Assembly: GCF_007625205.1 (NCBI RefSeq)
Contig: NZ_VMNI01000014.1
Coordinates: forward strand, 1 to 64,000
DNA length: 64,000 nucleotides
Source: Denitromonas ohlonensis
Lineage (GTDB): Bacteria; Pseudomonadota; Gammaproteobacteria; Burkholderiales; Rhodocyclaceae
Reading direction: 5' to 3'
Every line of letters starts with the position of its first letter. The first letter of the stretch is position 1. The position numbers and the translations under genes were made by a program. Below the pieces are notes generated by a model that was not told where the DNA came from, searched no databases, and saw only the letters and a program-made list of their open reading frames with translations. Shown here piece after piece: positions 1-7,402 of the stretch.

Positions 1-78
1 CGACGCAGAATGACCCCGCTCCGTGACTTGTTTGACCGCCTCGATTTTGAATTCTTCCGGGTAACGCTTGTTGCTCAT
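1..78 (-). CDS. IS3-family transposase OrfA, N-terminal 26 codons (partial)
   Basis: Reading the minus strand from the ATG at 76-78 gives MSNKRYPEEFKIEAVKQVTE and then RGHSAS up to the window edge. This is the typical start of an IS3-family OrfA, the helix-turn-helix DNA-binding half of the transposase, which is normally fused to OrfB by programmed frameshifting. A strong ribosome binding site (aggaggcgtc) directly precedes the ATG. Only about a quarter of the expected OrfA is visible. The subgroup cannot be decided from this much sequence. Confidence 0.75.
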   Translation of the reverse strand, partial: MSNKRYPEEFKIEAVKQVTERGHSAS

Positions 79-141
79 GACGCCTCCTGTGCATGCCTGA
101 GTTTAAGGCTGCAAAGCGTCTACCGGGGGCGGGGCGATTCA
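1..141 (-). mobile_element. IS3-family insertion sequence, left end only
   Basis: This is the left terminal part of an insertion sequence that continues beyond the window start. On the minus strand it would begin near 141 with TGAATCGCCCCGCCC, the TGA-initiated, C-rich kind of terminus seen in IS3-family elements, and about 60 bases later it enters a transposase OrfA reading frame. The outer boundary is inferred from that terminus and from the point where the reading frame of the neighbouring gene (142-673) stops making family sense. The other end and the target-site duplication are outside the window, so the boundary cannot be confirmed here. Confidence 0.6.
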
Positions 142-673
142 AAGCCTTCTGGTGTGCGGCCCAGTCCCCTGCAGCGCCAACGTCGGCAACACGATCGATA
201 AATCGCCCATAGAGGCCGTCTTGAACGTCGCCTTTAAGACGCATCTTTTCCACGGCAACGTTGGGGTTCAGCAACAAAATAAAGTGAAATTCGCCCGATG
301 GGCCAGGTTTTGTGACGATGAACTCGAGTTCCCGCAAGCGACGCATGCGTTTGCGCCACGTGTCTGTCGCTCGCTCCCCAGTGAAACCAGTTTCGGCGGC
401 GAAGGTCGCTGGATTCTCAACAATCACAAGCGGATTGTCCGGCGCTCGTGCCCACAAACAGAAAAGAGAGTGGCCGGCCGGTGCGCCCTTGCACCTCGCG
501 TCAATAGCCTGCATTGCAATGGGAAGAGTTCGAGGAACCGTAGTGAACCCATCGTTGCGCGTGCGACGCCACAAAAGCGTGTCGGGTACATGCGGGAAAT
601 GCAGGTCGAGTTGCTGCTGCGCGCGCTCCGACATCTTGAGACGTCGAGTCTGGGATTGCTTTGAGTTTGCCAT
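142..673 (-). pseudogene. Winged-helix protein gene interrupted by the IS element
   Basis: The minus-strand frame from the ATG at 671-673 has a good ribosome binding site (ggag, spacing 6) and encodes about 177 residues starting MANSKQSQTRRLKMSERA. The frame then runs without a stop through the IS end to the window edge. Roughly residues 85-140 (around ENPATFAAETGFTGERATD, a basic RMRRLRELEF helix, then a glycine-containing turn and FHFILLLNP) look like a winged helix-turn-helix with a beta wing. Replication or partition regulators of plasmids and integrative elements often have this fold. I do not recognise a named family with certainty. The body ends at the IS terminus near 141, so the native C-terminus is lost and replaced by IS-encoded residues. 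Overlapping plus-strand frames here are antisense shadows. Confidence 0.6.
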
Positions 674-1454
674 GTTGGACTCCGTTTCTGATGACGGAAG
701 TGTCCTTCTAACGGTGGCTAACTGCAACGACTAAGTTAGTACGACTTATTAGATACTTAAGTAGTTAAACTAGCTATTGACGACTAATTAGATTGCGCAT
801 TTACTATTCAACTTAGCCATCGCAGTTGCGCGGAAATTTCCGAAGGTACGAAAAATTACTACGATTTTTCAATAGCATGGGGGAATGCGCAGTGCTCCAC
901 GTGCTGCTGTCCTGCCGTGCTTCTGTGCTGCTGTGCTGCAGGTGGGGTTCGCAAAGGGGAGGGGAGCGCGCGCACCAAGCGTCAAATGAAATTCCAACTT
1001 GAATGCCCGTGCGTCGATGCAACGCATAGGCAGATGGCCCCTGTGGCCCTAACGGCATACGTCGGCGATTGCAGCCTGCCGGTCGTTCAAGGAAGTAATT
1101 CTCGGCGTCCGCTCCGGCCGAAGAGCCGCTGTATTTCATAATCAAAGCCCCCAAACGGACTGCCGCTCGGCGACGGCCAAGCGCCAGGCCGGCGCCGTCA
1201 GTAGAAGGGCCGGCGTGCCCATGGCACGCACGCGCGACGAACTCTGTGGTGATTCCACCGCCGCATGCATTGCATCATTGCCGGAGACCCTTCACGACTA
1301 TCGTCGTTATGATGGTTGAAACGTCGTTGTCATGCGGGATTGTCTGCAGATTCCGGCGCATCGTGCTTGCCGCGTGCTGGATTGTGCGGTGTCTGTATCA
1401 ACATCAACCCTGCCGAGGCGGGCGACAGAGCATCGAATGGCGTAATTAACGTAG
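674..1454. other. Gap of about 780 bases without a supported gene
   Basis: The first 150 bases are AT-rich and hold the direct repeats at 728-793, presumably the control region of the minus-strand gene ending upstream. At 900-940 there is a short run of imperfect GTGCTGCTGT-like repeats. Short open frames exist (for example 813-1154 minus, 917-1141 plus, 1246-1449 plus), but their translations are rich in Arg, Cys, Pro and Ser, resemble no family I know, and lack convincing ribosome binding sites. I take this as degenerate sequence at the edge of an accessory element. Confidence 0.5.
728..793. repeat. AT-rich direct repeats upstream of the winged-helix gene
   Basis: Two 13-base direct repeats, CGACTTATTAGAT (742-754) and CGACTAATTAGAT (781-793), differ at one position. 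A third, looser copy, CGACTAAGTTAGT, lies at 728-740, and ACTTAAGTAGTTA at 755-767 is related. The stretch is far more AT-rich than its surroundings and lies 55-120 bases upstream of the start at 673. Repeats in this position could be an autoregulatory operator, iterons or a partition site. The repeats are visible; the function is inferred. Confidence 0.5.
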
Positions 1455-2174
1455 CCCAAATGCCTGGTTCTGGACTTCGAGCTCGCCTTTGAGCAGCTGG
1501 CGGTTGAATACGGGGCGTGTCAGCTTGCCCCCGCGACCGTGATCAACTGGCTCTACGACTATGCGCGAGAGATGCGCCAGCAACGGCAGCCCGGGCTTTT
1601 TCTGGGTACCGTTCACGCCGCCAAAGGGCTGGAGTTTCGCCATGTCGCCTTGCTCGACGGACAGTGGGACGTGGCCGCCGAGCAGGTGGAGGAAGGCCGG
1701 AGGCTCTACTACGTGGGAATGACACGGGCGGAGGAAACGCTGACGCTGTGCGATTTCGCGCCCGGCAACCCATTTGTCTCCACGCTCGCCCCTTGTGTTC
1801 AGACCCGTCGTTTTGAAGGCGCGCCTGATCCGGCCTTGGACGTTCGGTACCAGACGCTGTCGCTTGGGGATGTTGATCTTGGTTTTGCGGGCAGGCAGCG
1901 TGCTGGCGCGCCAGTCCACGATGCGATCCGCAAGCTCAACCCTGGCGATCCGCTGGAATTGCGACCGGAAGGAGACCGGCTCTTGATTGTCGACATTGAG
2001 GGCAATCGGGTGGGGCGGACGGCAAAGTCCTTCAGACTGGCGCTCGCACCGGAAAGCTGCGAGGTTGCGGGCATCGTTACACGCTACAAAGAGGACACCG
2101 AGCCGGCGTTCATGGCCACGGTGCGTTGTGAGCACTGGGAGGTTGTTGTGCCGCGGTTGCGTGGGCGGCAGTGA
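1455..2174 (+). pseudogene. C-terminal remnant of a large RecQ/UvrD-like helicase
   Basis: An open frame of about 239 codons starts right after a stop at 1452-1454, with no start codon that fits a helicase N-terminus; the first usable start is a GTG at 1539. It contains the superfamily-1 motifs GTVHAAKGLEF and RRLYYVGMTRAEETL, equivalent to motifs V-VI of UvrD-type helicases. A C-terminal tail of about 110 residues follows, which I associate with long RecQ-UvrD fusion proteins of betaproteobacteria. All N-terminal motifs, including Walker A and B, are missing, so it cannot be an active helicase. The abrupt left end at about 1455 probably marks a deletion or insertion junction. The tail is in good condition with no internal stops, so the truncation is probably recent. 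Confidence 0.65.
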
Positions 2175-2236
2175 ATCGGGGCGAGGCGCGAACGCACGTC
2201 CGTATTCCGTCGTCCTGCTGCGTTGCAGATGCCGTC

Positions 2237-4015
2237 TCAATGCGCCAGTGCGGAAAGTCCGGTGTAGGCGAGCCAGGCCACACCCCACGCCAAGGCCAGC
2301 GGCCATGCGACGGCGAGCGTGGTAAAGCGCCAGTCGCGCGATTCGCTTTGCAGCGTGGCGAGTGTCGACAGGCAGGGTGTGTACAACAGTGTGAAGAGCA
2401 TGAAGCTGTAGGCCTGCGCGATGTTCATGTGCTGGGCGAGGGTGTCGCCGAGCGCGCCGGTTTCCTGACCGAAAATGACCGCCATGGCGCCGATCATGAC
2501 TTCCTTGGCGACAAAGCCGAAGAGCAGCGCGAGGGTGAGTTGCGCGTCGATGCCGATGGGGCTGAGCAGCGGCTGGAGCCAGCTGCCGATCTGTCCGGCC
2601 CAGGAGGCTGTGCTGGCCGCATCGACACCGACCGGCAGGTGGGTGAGCAGCCACACCAGCGCGACGCCGGCGATGATGAAACGGCTGGCGCGATTCACGA
2701 AATGGCGTACCTCGTGCCAGCCGCGCAGCAACACATGGCGCAGGGTGGGCAGGCGATAGGGCGGCAGTTCCAGCGCGAAGGGCTCGCGGCTGGCGAATTT
2801 CTTGCGAAACAGCCAGGCGGTGAGCACGGCGGCGGCAATGCTGAAGAGGTAGAGGCTGAGCAGCGCCCAGGGCGCCCATTTGGCCGGGAAGATCGCTGCG
2901 CCGATGAACAGGAAGACCTGCAATCGGGCCGAGCACAGCGACAGCGGGATGATCAGCATCGAGAGCAGGCGCAGCGGCCGTGCACGCATGATGCGGGTGC
3001 CCATCAGGGCCGGGACATTGCAGCCGAATCCCATGACCAGCATGACGAAGCTTCGCCCGTCCAGCCCGATCCGGGACATGAAGGCGTCCATCAGGAAGGC
3101 GGCGCGGGAGAGGTAGCCGGAGTCTTCCACCAATGCCATCAGGAAGAAGAACAGCACGATCAGCGGGACGAAAGTGGCGACGGTGCTGACGCCGTTGTAG
3201 ATGCCTTCGATCAGAAAGCCGCTGGCCCAGGCCGGCAGGGGCGCGAGCAGCGGCACGAGGGCGGCGCTGCGCAGCCAGTCGAAGAGGCCGCCGATGCCCT
3301 CTTGAAGCGGTGCGCCGAGCAGGAAGACGGCATTGAAGACCAGCGCCATGGCGGCGATGAACAGGGCCGGGCCCAGCAGCGGATGCAGGGCGGCGCGGTC
3401 GATGCGATCGGTGTGTCGGGCCGAGAGGGTGACCGGCGTGTCGATGCTCTGGTGCGCGAGTTGATCAAGGGCGTGCTCAAGATCGGCGGCGGCCAGTGCG
3501 TCGAACGACGGTGTGCTTGGTGCGGTGTCGCTCAGCAGATGGCCGATCTGCGCGAGGGCCTGAGGCACGCCATCGCCGAACTTGGCGCTGATGCTGTGGG
3601 CGGTAATGCCGGTGTGTTCGGTGAAGGCGTCGCGATCGATGCTGATGCCGAGGCGACGCGCTTCGTCTGCCATGTTGAACAGCACCACCATCGGCACGCC
3701 CAGGGTGCGCGCTTGCAGGAAAAGGCGCAGTTGCCGCTCGGCCTGGGCTGCGTTGATGACCATCACCAGCAAGTCGACCGGCTGGCTGCCGAGGAAGTCG
3801 CGCACCACCTGCTCGTCTTCGGTATAGCCATTCAGGTCGTAGATGCCGGGCAGGTCGACCACTTCGACCATGTGAGCGCCGAGCAGGATGCGCGCACGCA
3901 TCAGGTCGACCGTGATGCCGGGCCAGTTGCCGATGCGCGCGGAGGCGCCGGTGACGCGGTTGAATAGCGAGGACTTGCCACAATTGGGCATGCCCAGCAG
4001 GGCGATGCGTTTCAC
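2237..4015 (-). CDS. feoB: Ferrous iron transport protein B (GTPase-coupled permease)
   Basis: FeoB imports Fe2+ across the inner membrane. The 592-residue product opens with a G domain: G1 GMPNCGKSS (about residues 8-16), G3 DLPG near residue 55, and G4 NMAD near residue 115. A helical linker to about residue 270 and a polytopic membrane region with Gate-type motifs (for example GFGCNVPALMGTR) follow. It is shorter than the roughly 770-residue enterobacterial FeoB and ends soon after the last membrane segments, as many betaproteobacterial versions do. The start is a GTG overlapping the feoA stop by 4 bases, so the two genes are translationally coupled. No feoC follows; downstream is the helicase remnant. 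Confidence 0.95.
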   Translation of the reverse strand: MKRIALLGMPNCGKSSLFNRVTGASARIGNWPGITVDLMRARILLGAHMVEVVDLPGIYDLNGYTEDEQVVRDFLGSQPVDLLVMVINAAQAERQLRLFLQARTLGVPMVVLFNMADEARRLGISIDRDAFTEHTGITAHSISAKFGDGVPQALAQIGHLLSDTAPSTPSFDALAAADLEHALDQLAHQSIDTPVTLSARHTDRIDRAALHPLLGPALFIAAMALVFNAVFLLGAPLQEGIGGLFDWLRSAALVPLLAPLPAWASGFLIEGIYNGVSTVATFVPLIVLFFFLMALVEDSGYLSRAAFLMDAFMSRIGLDGRSFVMLVMGFGCNVPALMGTRIMRARPLRLLSMLIIPLSLCSARLQVFLFIGAAIFPAKWAPWALLSLYLFSIAAAVLTAWLFRKKFASREPFALELPPYRLPTLRHVLLRGWHEVRHFVNRASRFIIAGVALVWLLTHLPVGVDAASTASWAGQIGSWLQPLLSPIGIDAQLTLALLFGFVAKEVMIGAMAVIFGQETGALGDTLAQHMNIAQAYSFMLFTLLYTPCLSTLATLQSESRDWRFTTLAVAWPLALAWGVAWLAYTGLSALAH

Positions 4016-4251
4016 GCCCGGACCGCGGTTTCGGTGGTGTCGATCAAGGCGGCTTCGGTGCGTCGCAGCATGATGTCGGTGGTGCCGATGCGCAGTTGCA
4101 AGGGGCCATTCAGCGCGCCGCGGCGAATGATGCGGACACTGCGGCCGATGCGAACGCCCAGCGCGTGCAGGCGCTGAACGAAGTCGTGGTCGGCGCGCAA
4201 GCCGACGACGGTGGCGTCCTGCCCGGTTTTCAGTTCAGAAAGTGCGCACAT
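4012..4251 (-). CDS. feoA: Ferrous iron transport protein A
   Basis: A 79-residue SH3-like FeoA-domain protein, a cytosolic accessory of FeoB needed for full Fe2+ uptake. The sequence has the usual features: an N-terminal LSELKTGQDATVVGL strand pair, a central helix with HALGVRIG, and a C-terminal beta strand region ending before a short tail. It is the first gene of feoAB and overlaps feoB by 4 bases. The ATG at 4251 is weakly preceded by a ribosome binding site. Control elements for the pair lie immediately upstream (4260-4325). Confidence 0.93.
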   Translation of the reverse strand: MCALSELKTGQDATVVGLRADHDFVQRLHALGVRIGRSVRIIRRGALNGPLQLRIGTTDIMLRRTEAALIDTTETAVRA

Positions 4252-4259
4252 GATCGAAA

Positions 4260-4325
4260 CGAGAATAATTGTTACTACGATTCGATTCTAGCCATGCGGC
4301 GACGCACAACATTGATCTAAATCGA
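4260..4325 (-). promoter_or_regulatory. feoAB promoter with FNR-like and Fur-like sites
   Basis: Reading towards feoA: TTGAT-CTAA-ATCGA (4312-4325 with flanks) matches the FNR/Anr box TTGAT-N4-ATCAA at 9 of 10 positions. A -10 candidate TAGAAT lies at 4285-4290 (minus strand), giving a start near 4278 and placing the FNR box centre at about -41, the class II activator position. At 4260-4274 CGAGAATAATTGTTA matches about 10 of 14 informative positions of the 7-1-7 Fur box and would overlap the start of transcription. Anaerobic activation with iron repression is the known logic for feo in enterobacteria. The sites here are read by eye only. Confidence 0.5.
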
Positions 4326-4420
4326 TTTATCTCAATTCTGTCGGGCGTGAACTGCGCCGCGAAAAGCGTGCAGCTGAGCGGGTTTCTGGCGCGAGGCGAG
4401 CCAATGGCGCGGGGGCTGGT

Positions 4421-4447
4421 TTGTGCGTCGGCAGTAAGGAGTACAAT
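4421..4447 (+). promoter_or_regulatory. Candidate accA promoter
   Basis: A TACAAT -10 box at 4442-4447 lies 34 bases before the accA ATG. The best -35 is TTGTGC at 4421-4426, with a short spacer of 15 bases. Only the -10 is convincing. Confidence 0.35.
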
Positions 4448-4480
4448 AGCGCCCTTTAAACGACGCTAAAGACGGATTCG

Positions 4481-5446
4481 ATGAAGACCACATTCCTCGA
4501 TTTTGAACAGCCCATCGCCGAGCTCGAAGCCAAGATTGAAGAGCTTCGTTTCGTGCAGGACGATTCTGCCGTCGACATCTCCGAAGAGATTTCGCGCCTG
4601 GAGACCAAGAGTCAGGCTCAGACCAAGGACCTGTACGCCAAGCTGACGCCGTGGCAGATCGCGCAGGTGGCACGCCACCCGCAGCGACCTTACACGCTGG
4701 ACTACGTCGAGCACATGTTCAGCGACTTCCAGGAGTTGCACGGCGATCGCAGCTTTGCCGACGACCACGCCATCGTGGGCGGCATGGCGCGCTTCAATGG
4801 GCAGTCGTGCATGGTGATCGGGCACCAGAAAGGGCGCGACACCAAAGAGAAGATTCATCGCAACTTCGGCATGCCGCGGCCCGAGGGCTATCGCAAGGCG
4901 CTGCGCCTGATGAAGCTGGCCGAGAAATTCTCCATGCCGGTGTTCACCTTTGTCGACACGCCGGGGGCGTATCCCGGCATTGGCGCCGAAGAGCGCGGCC
5001 AGTCTGAAGCGATCGGCCACAATCTGTTCGTGATGGCATCGCTCAAAGTGCCCATCATCTCTACCGTGATTGGTGAAGGCGGCTCGGGCGGCGCGCTGGC
5101 CATTGCCGTGACCGATCAGCTGCACATGCTCCAGTACAGCACCTACTCGGTGATTTCGCCCGAAGGCTGCGCTTCCATTTTGTGGAAGAGCGCGGATCAG
5201 GCCTCGGTGGCGGCCGAAACCATGGGTATCACTGCGGCGCGCCTGAAGGCGCTCGGCCTGATCGACAAGATCGTGAACGAGCCGGTGGGCGGCGCTCACC
5301 GCAATCATCGCGCGATGGCGCAAACGCTCAAGCGCGCACTGGCTGACTCGCTCCGTCAGGTGGCCGACTTGAACCCGATGGAGTTGGTGGAGCAGCGCCA
5401 GGCGCGGTTGATGAGTTATGGCAAGTTCAAGGAAGTCGCAAACTAA
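4481..5446 (+). CDS. accA: Acetyl-CoA carboxylase carboxyltransferase subunit alpha
   Basis: This subunit pairs with AccD to transfer carboxyl groups from carboxybiotin to acetyl-CoA, giving malonyl-CoA for fatty acid synthesis. The 321-residue protein is the usual length (E. coli 319) and begins [20 protein letters not shown], a typical AccA start. Family features include the [15 protein letters not shown] segment, the DTPGAYPG loop and the glycine-rich [11 protein letters not shown] oxyanion-type motif. It overlaps tilS by 29 bases, so the two are probably co-transcribed, a common betaproteobacterial arrangement. Confidence 0.97.
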   Translation: MKTTFLDFEQPIAELEAKIEELRFVQDDSAVDISEEISRLETKSQAQTKDLYAKLTPWQIAQVARHPQRPYTLDYVEHMFSDFQELHGDRSFADDHAIVGGMARFNGQSCMVIGHQKGRDTKEKIHRNFGMPRPEGYRKALRLMKLAEKFSMPVFTFVDTPGAYPGIGAEERGQSEAIGHNLFVMASLKVPIISTVIGEGGSGGALAIAVTDQLHMLQYSTYSVISPEGCASILWKSADQASVAAETMGITAARLKALGLIDKIVNEPVGGAHRNHRAMAQTLKRALADSLRQVADLNPMELVEQRQARLMSYGKFKEVAN

Positions 5447-6791
5447 GTTCAGCTCGGCAATCCAGCGCGGGGTTGCCGATGTTCTCTCGCGGGCAGGCGT
5501 CCGCGCCGATCAGACCTTACAGCTCGCACTCAGCGGCGGCATGGATTCCATGGTGCTGCTCAGTGTGCTGGCCGGCTTGCGCGAGCGCTTCGGCTTTGTG
5601 CTGCGTGCGCATCATGTTCACCATGGTTTGAGCCCCAACGCCGACGAGTGGGCGGCGTTTTGCGCGGCCCGTTGTGCGTCGCTTGAGGTGCCGCTCAGCG
5701 TGTCGCGCGTGAGCGTACAACCCGCCGCCGGCGAAGGCTGGGAGGCGGCGGCGCGGCGCGAGCGCCAAGGCGCCCTGGCGAGCGAGGCGGCTGACTGGCG
5801 CGTGAGCGCGCATCATCTGGATGATCAGGCCGAAACGGTGATGTTCCGCCTGCTGCGCGGCGCCGGTGTGCATGGCGCGGCGGCGATGCGGGCGATTGAA
5901 GTGCTGCCGTCGGGCGGCGGCCGTTTGCGGCCCTTGCTGGCGTTTTCGCGTGGTCAGATTCTCGCTTTTGCGCAGGCCGAGTCATTGGCCTGGGTCGAGG
6001 ACGAGAGCAATACCGACCCGCGCTTCTCGCGCAATTTTCTGCGTCATTCGGTCATGCCCGCGATGGGCGAGCGCTGGCCGTCCGCGGCGACCACGCTGGC
6101 GCGCGCGGCGGCCAATTTTGACGAGGCCGCCGGCTTGCTCGACGAGCTGGCCGTGCAGGATGCCCAAGCCTGCGGACTGCCGTGGTCGCGCGATGTGATG
6201 CGCGGTATGTCCGCGCCGCGCCTCGCGAATCTGCTGCGCTGGCGGATGCGAGCCTTGAGTTTGCCGGTGCCCGATCAGGCACGATTACATGAAGCGATTC
6301 GTCAGGTGCAGTCGTGCGCGAACGACCGTCCGCTGACCTTGCCGCTCGGCGGCGCGGTGCTGCATGCCTATCGCGAGGTGGTGTGGGTGTCGCCGACCTA
6401 TCCGGACCTGCCCGAAGACGGCGTGTTGTGGCCGGGTGAGGCCGTGGCTTGGGGCGAAGGCGTGGTCGAGGCGGTGGCAGTCGTTGGTGCGGGTGTGTCG
6501 CAGGCACGACTGGCGCAGGCGACGCGCTGCGAAGTCATGGCGCGCTGGCCGGGTTGCCGGGTGGCCTTGGTGGGGCGGCCGCGCAAGGATGTGCGCAGCC
6601 TCAGTCAGGGCGCCGGCCTGGCGCCGGTCGACCGCGACCGGGTGCCGATCTTGCGTGTGGATGGCCAGGTGGCCTGGATTGCCGGGCTGGGTGTGGCCGG
6701 CACATTTGCCTGCCCTGTGGGCGAGCCGGGCTGGCAGTTTGTGTGGCGTCGGCCCGAGGCTTATTCGGCGGACGGCGTCGCGCTGTTGTAA
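5418..6791 (+). CDS. tilS: tRNA(Ile)-lysidine synthase
   Basis: TilS converts C34 of tRNA-Ile(CAU) to lysidine, so that the tRNA reads AUA and is charged with isoleucine. The 457-residue protein has the N-type ATP pyrophosphatase motif SGGMDS near residue 40, then [14 protein letters not shown], and a C-terminal TilS substrate-binding domain from about residue 350 (around [10 protein letters not shown]). The start lies inside accA (29-base overlap) and leaves about 35 residues before the P-loop, which fits the family. Its end overlaps the convergent response-regulator gene by 31 bases. Confidence 0.95.
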   Translation: MASSRKSQTKFSSAIQRGVADVLSRAGVRADQTLQLALSGGMDSMVLLSVLAGLRERFGFVLRAHHVHHGLSPNADEWAAFCAARCASLEVPLSVSRVSVQPAAGEGWEAAARRERQGALASEAADWRVSAHHLDDQAETVMFRLLRGAGVHGAAAMRAIEVLPSGGGRLRPLLAFSRGQILAFAQAESLAWVEDESNTDPRFSRNFLRHSVMPAMGERWPSAATTLARAAANFDEAAGLLDELAVQDAQACGLPWSRDVMRGMSAPRLANLLRWRMRALSLPVPDQARLHEAIRQVQSCANDRPLTLPLGGAVLHAYREVVWVSPTYPDLPEDGVLWPGEAVAWGEGVVEAVAVVGAGVSQARLAQATRCEVMARWPGCRVALVGRPRKDVRSLSQGAGLAPVDRDRVPILRVDGQVAWIAGLGVAGTFACPVGEPGWQFVWRRPEAYSADGVALL

Positions 6792-7402
6792 AGCCCGGCC
6801 AAGGTGAGTTGCTGGGCCAGTTCGACGGCTGAGCGCACACCCATTTTCTCGAAGACCCGCGCCCGATGGACCTCGACGGTGCGCATCGAGATGTTCAATT
6901 CGTCGGCAATCACCTTGTTGAATTTGCCGGCCAGAATCAGCCCCATGACTTCGCGTTCGCGCCCGGTGAGCTGCTCCAGGCGGGCGGCGACGTCGACCCG
7001 CGCCGAGCGCCGCGCCTGATTGCGGGCGTCTTCATCGAGTGCGGATTGCACGATGTCGACCAGCGCGTTGTCATCAAAAGGTTTTTCAATGAAATCGAAG
7101 GCGCCGCGCTTGAGTGCGCCGACGGCCATTGGCACGTCGCCGTGGCCGGTGATGAAGATGATCGGCAAGGTGCTGCCACGCTGGCGCAAGGCGGTGGAGC
7201 AGTCGAGCCCGCTCATGCCATGCATGCGGATGTCCATGACGATACAGCCGCGCCAGTCTTCCTGGTAGGCGGCGAGAAAGTCTTCGGCAGACGCCCAGGT
7301 GGCGCAGGGCACGTTGCGGGTGCGAAACAACCACGACAGCGCGTCGCGGATGGCTTCGTCGTCGTCGACGATGTGAGTCAGGGGTGTGGTGTCTGTCGTC
7401 AT
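6761..7402 (-). CDS. FixJ-family two-component response regulator
   Basis: A 213-residue regulator with an N-terminal receiver domain (acidic pocket DDDE at 13-16, phospho-acceptor Asp57 in CIVMDIRM, conserved Lys in IEKPF near residue 106) and a C-terminal LuxR-type helix-turn-helix (LTGREREVMGLILAGKFNK to the RTVEVHRARVFEKMGV recognition region). It is the partner of the upstream histidine kinase, whose stop codon overlaps its ATG by 4 bases. DctR/FixJ-type regulators commonly control dicarboxylate uptake. A TRAP binding-protein gene divergent from this pair makes that the likely target, but this is inferred from position. The gene runs 31 bases into the tail of the convergent tilS. Confidence 0.92.
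   Translation of the reverse strand: MTTDTTPLTHIVDDDEAIRDALSWLFRTRNVPCATWASAEDFLAAYQEDWRGCIVMDIRMHGMSGLDCSTALRQRGSTLPIIFITGHGDVPMAVGALKRGAFDFIEKPFDDNALVDIVQSALDEDARNQARRSARVDVAARLEQLTGREREVMGLILAGKFNKVIADELNISMRTVEVHRARVFEKMGVRSAVELAQQLTLAGLYNSATPSAE

Noticed and set aside
152-734. Plus-strand open frames of 170 and 140 codons
   Set aside because: They are antisense to the winged-helix gene, whose minus-strand translation has a clean start, ribosome binding site and domain-like sequence.
813-1154. Minus-strand frame of 113 codons
   Set aside because: Composition is rich in Arg, Ser and Cys, there is no family resemblance and no convincing ribosome binding site.
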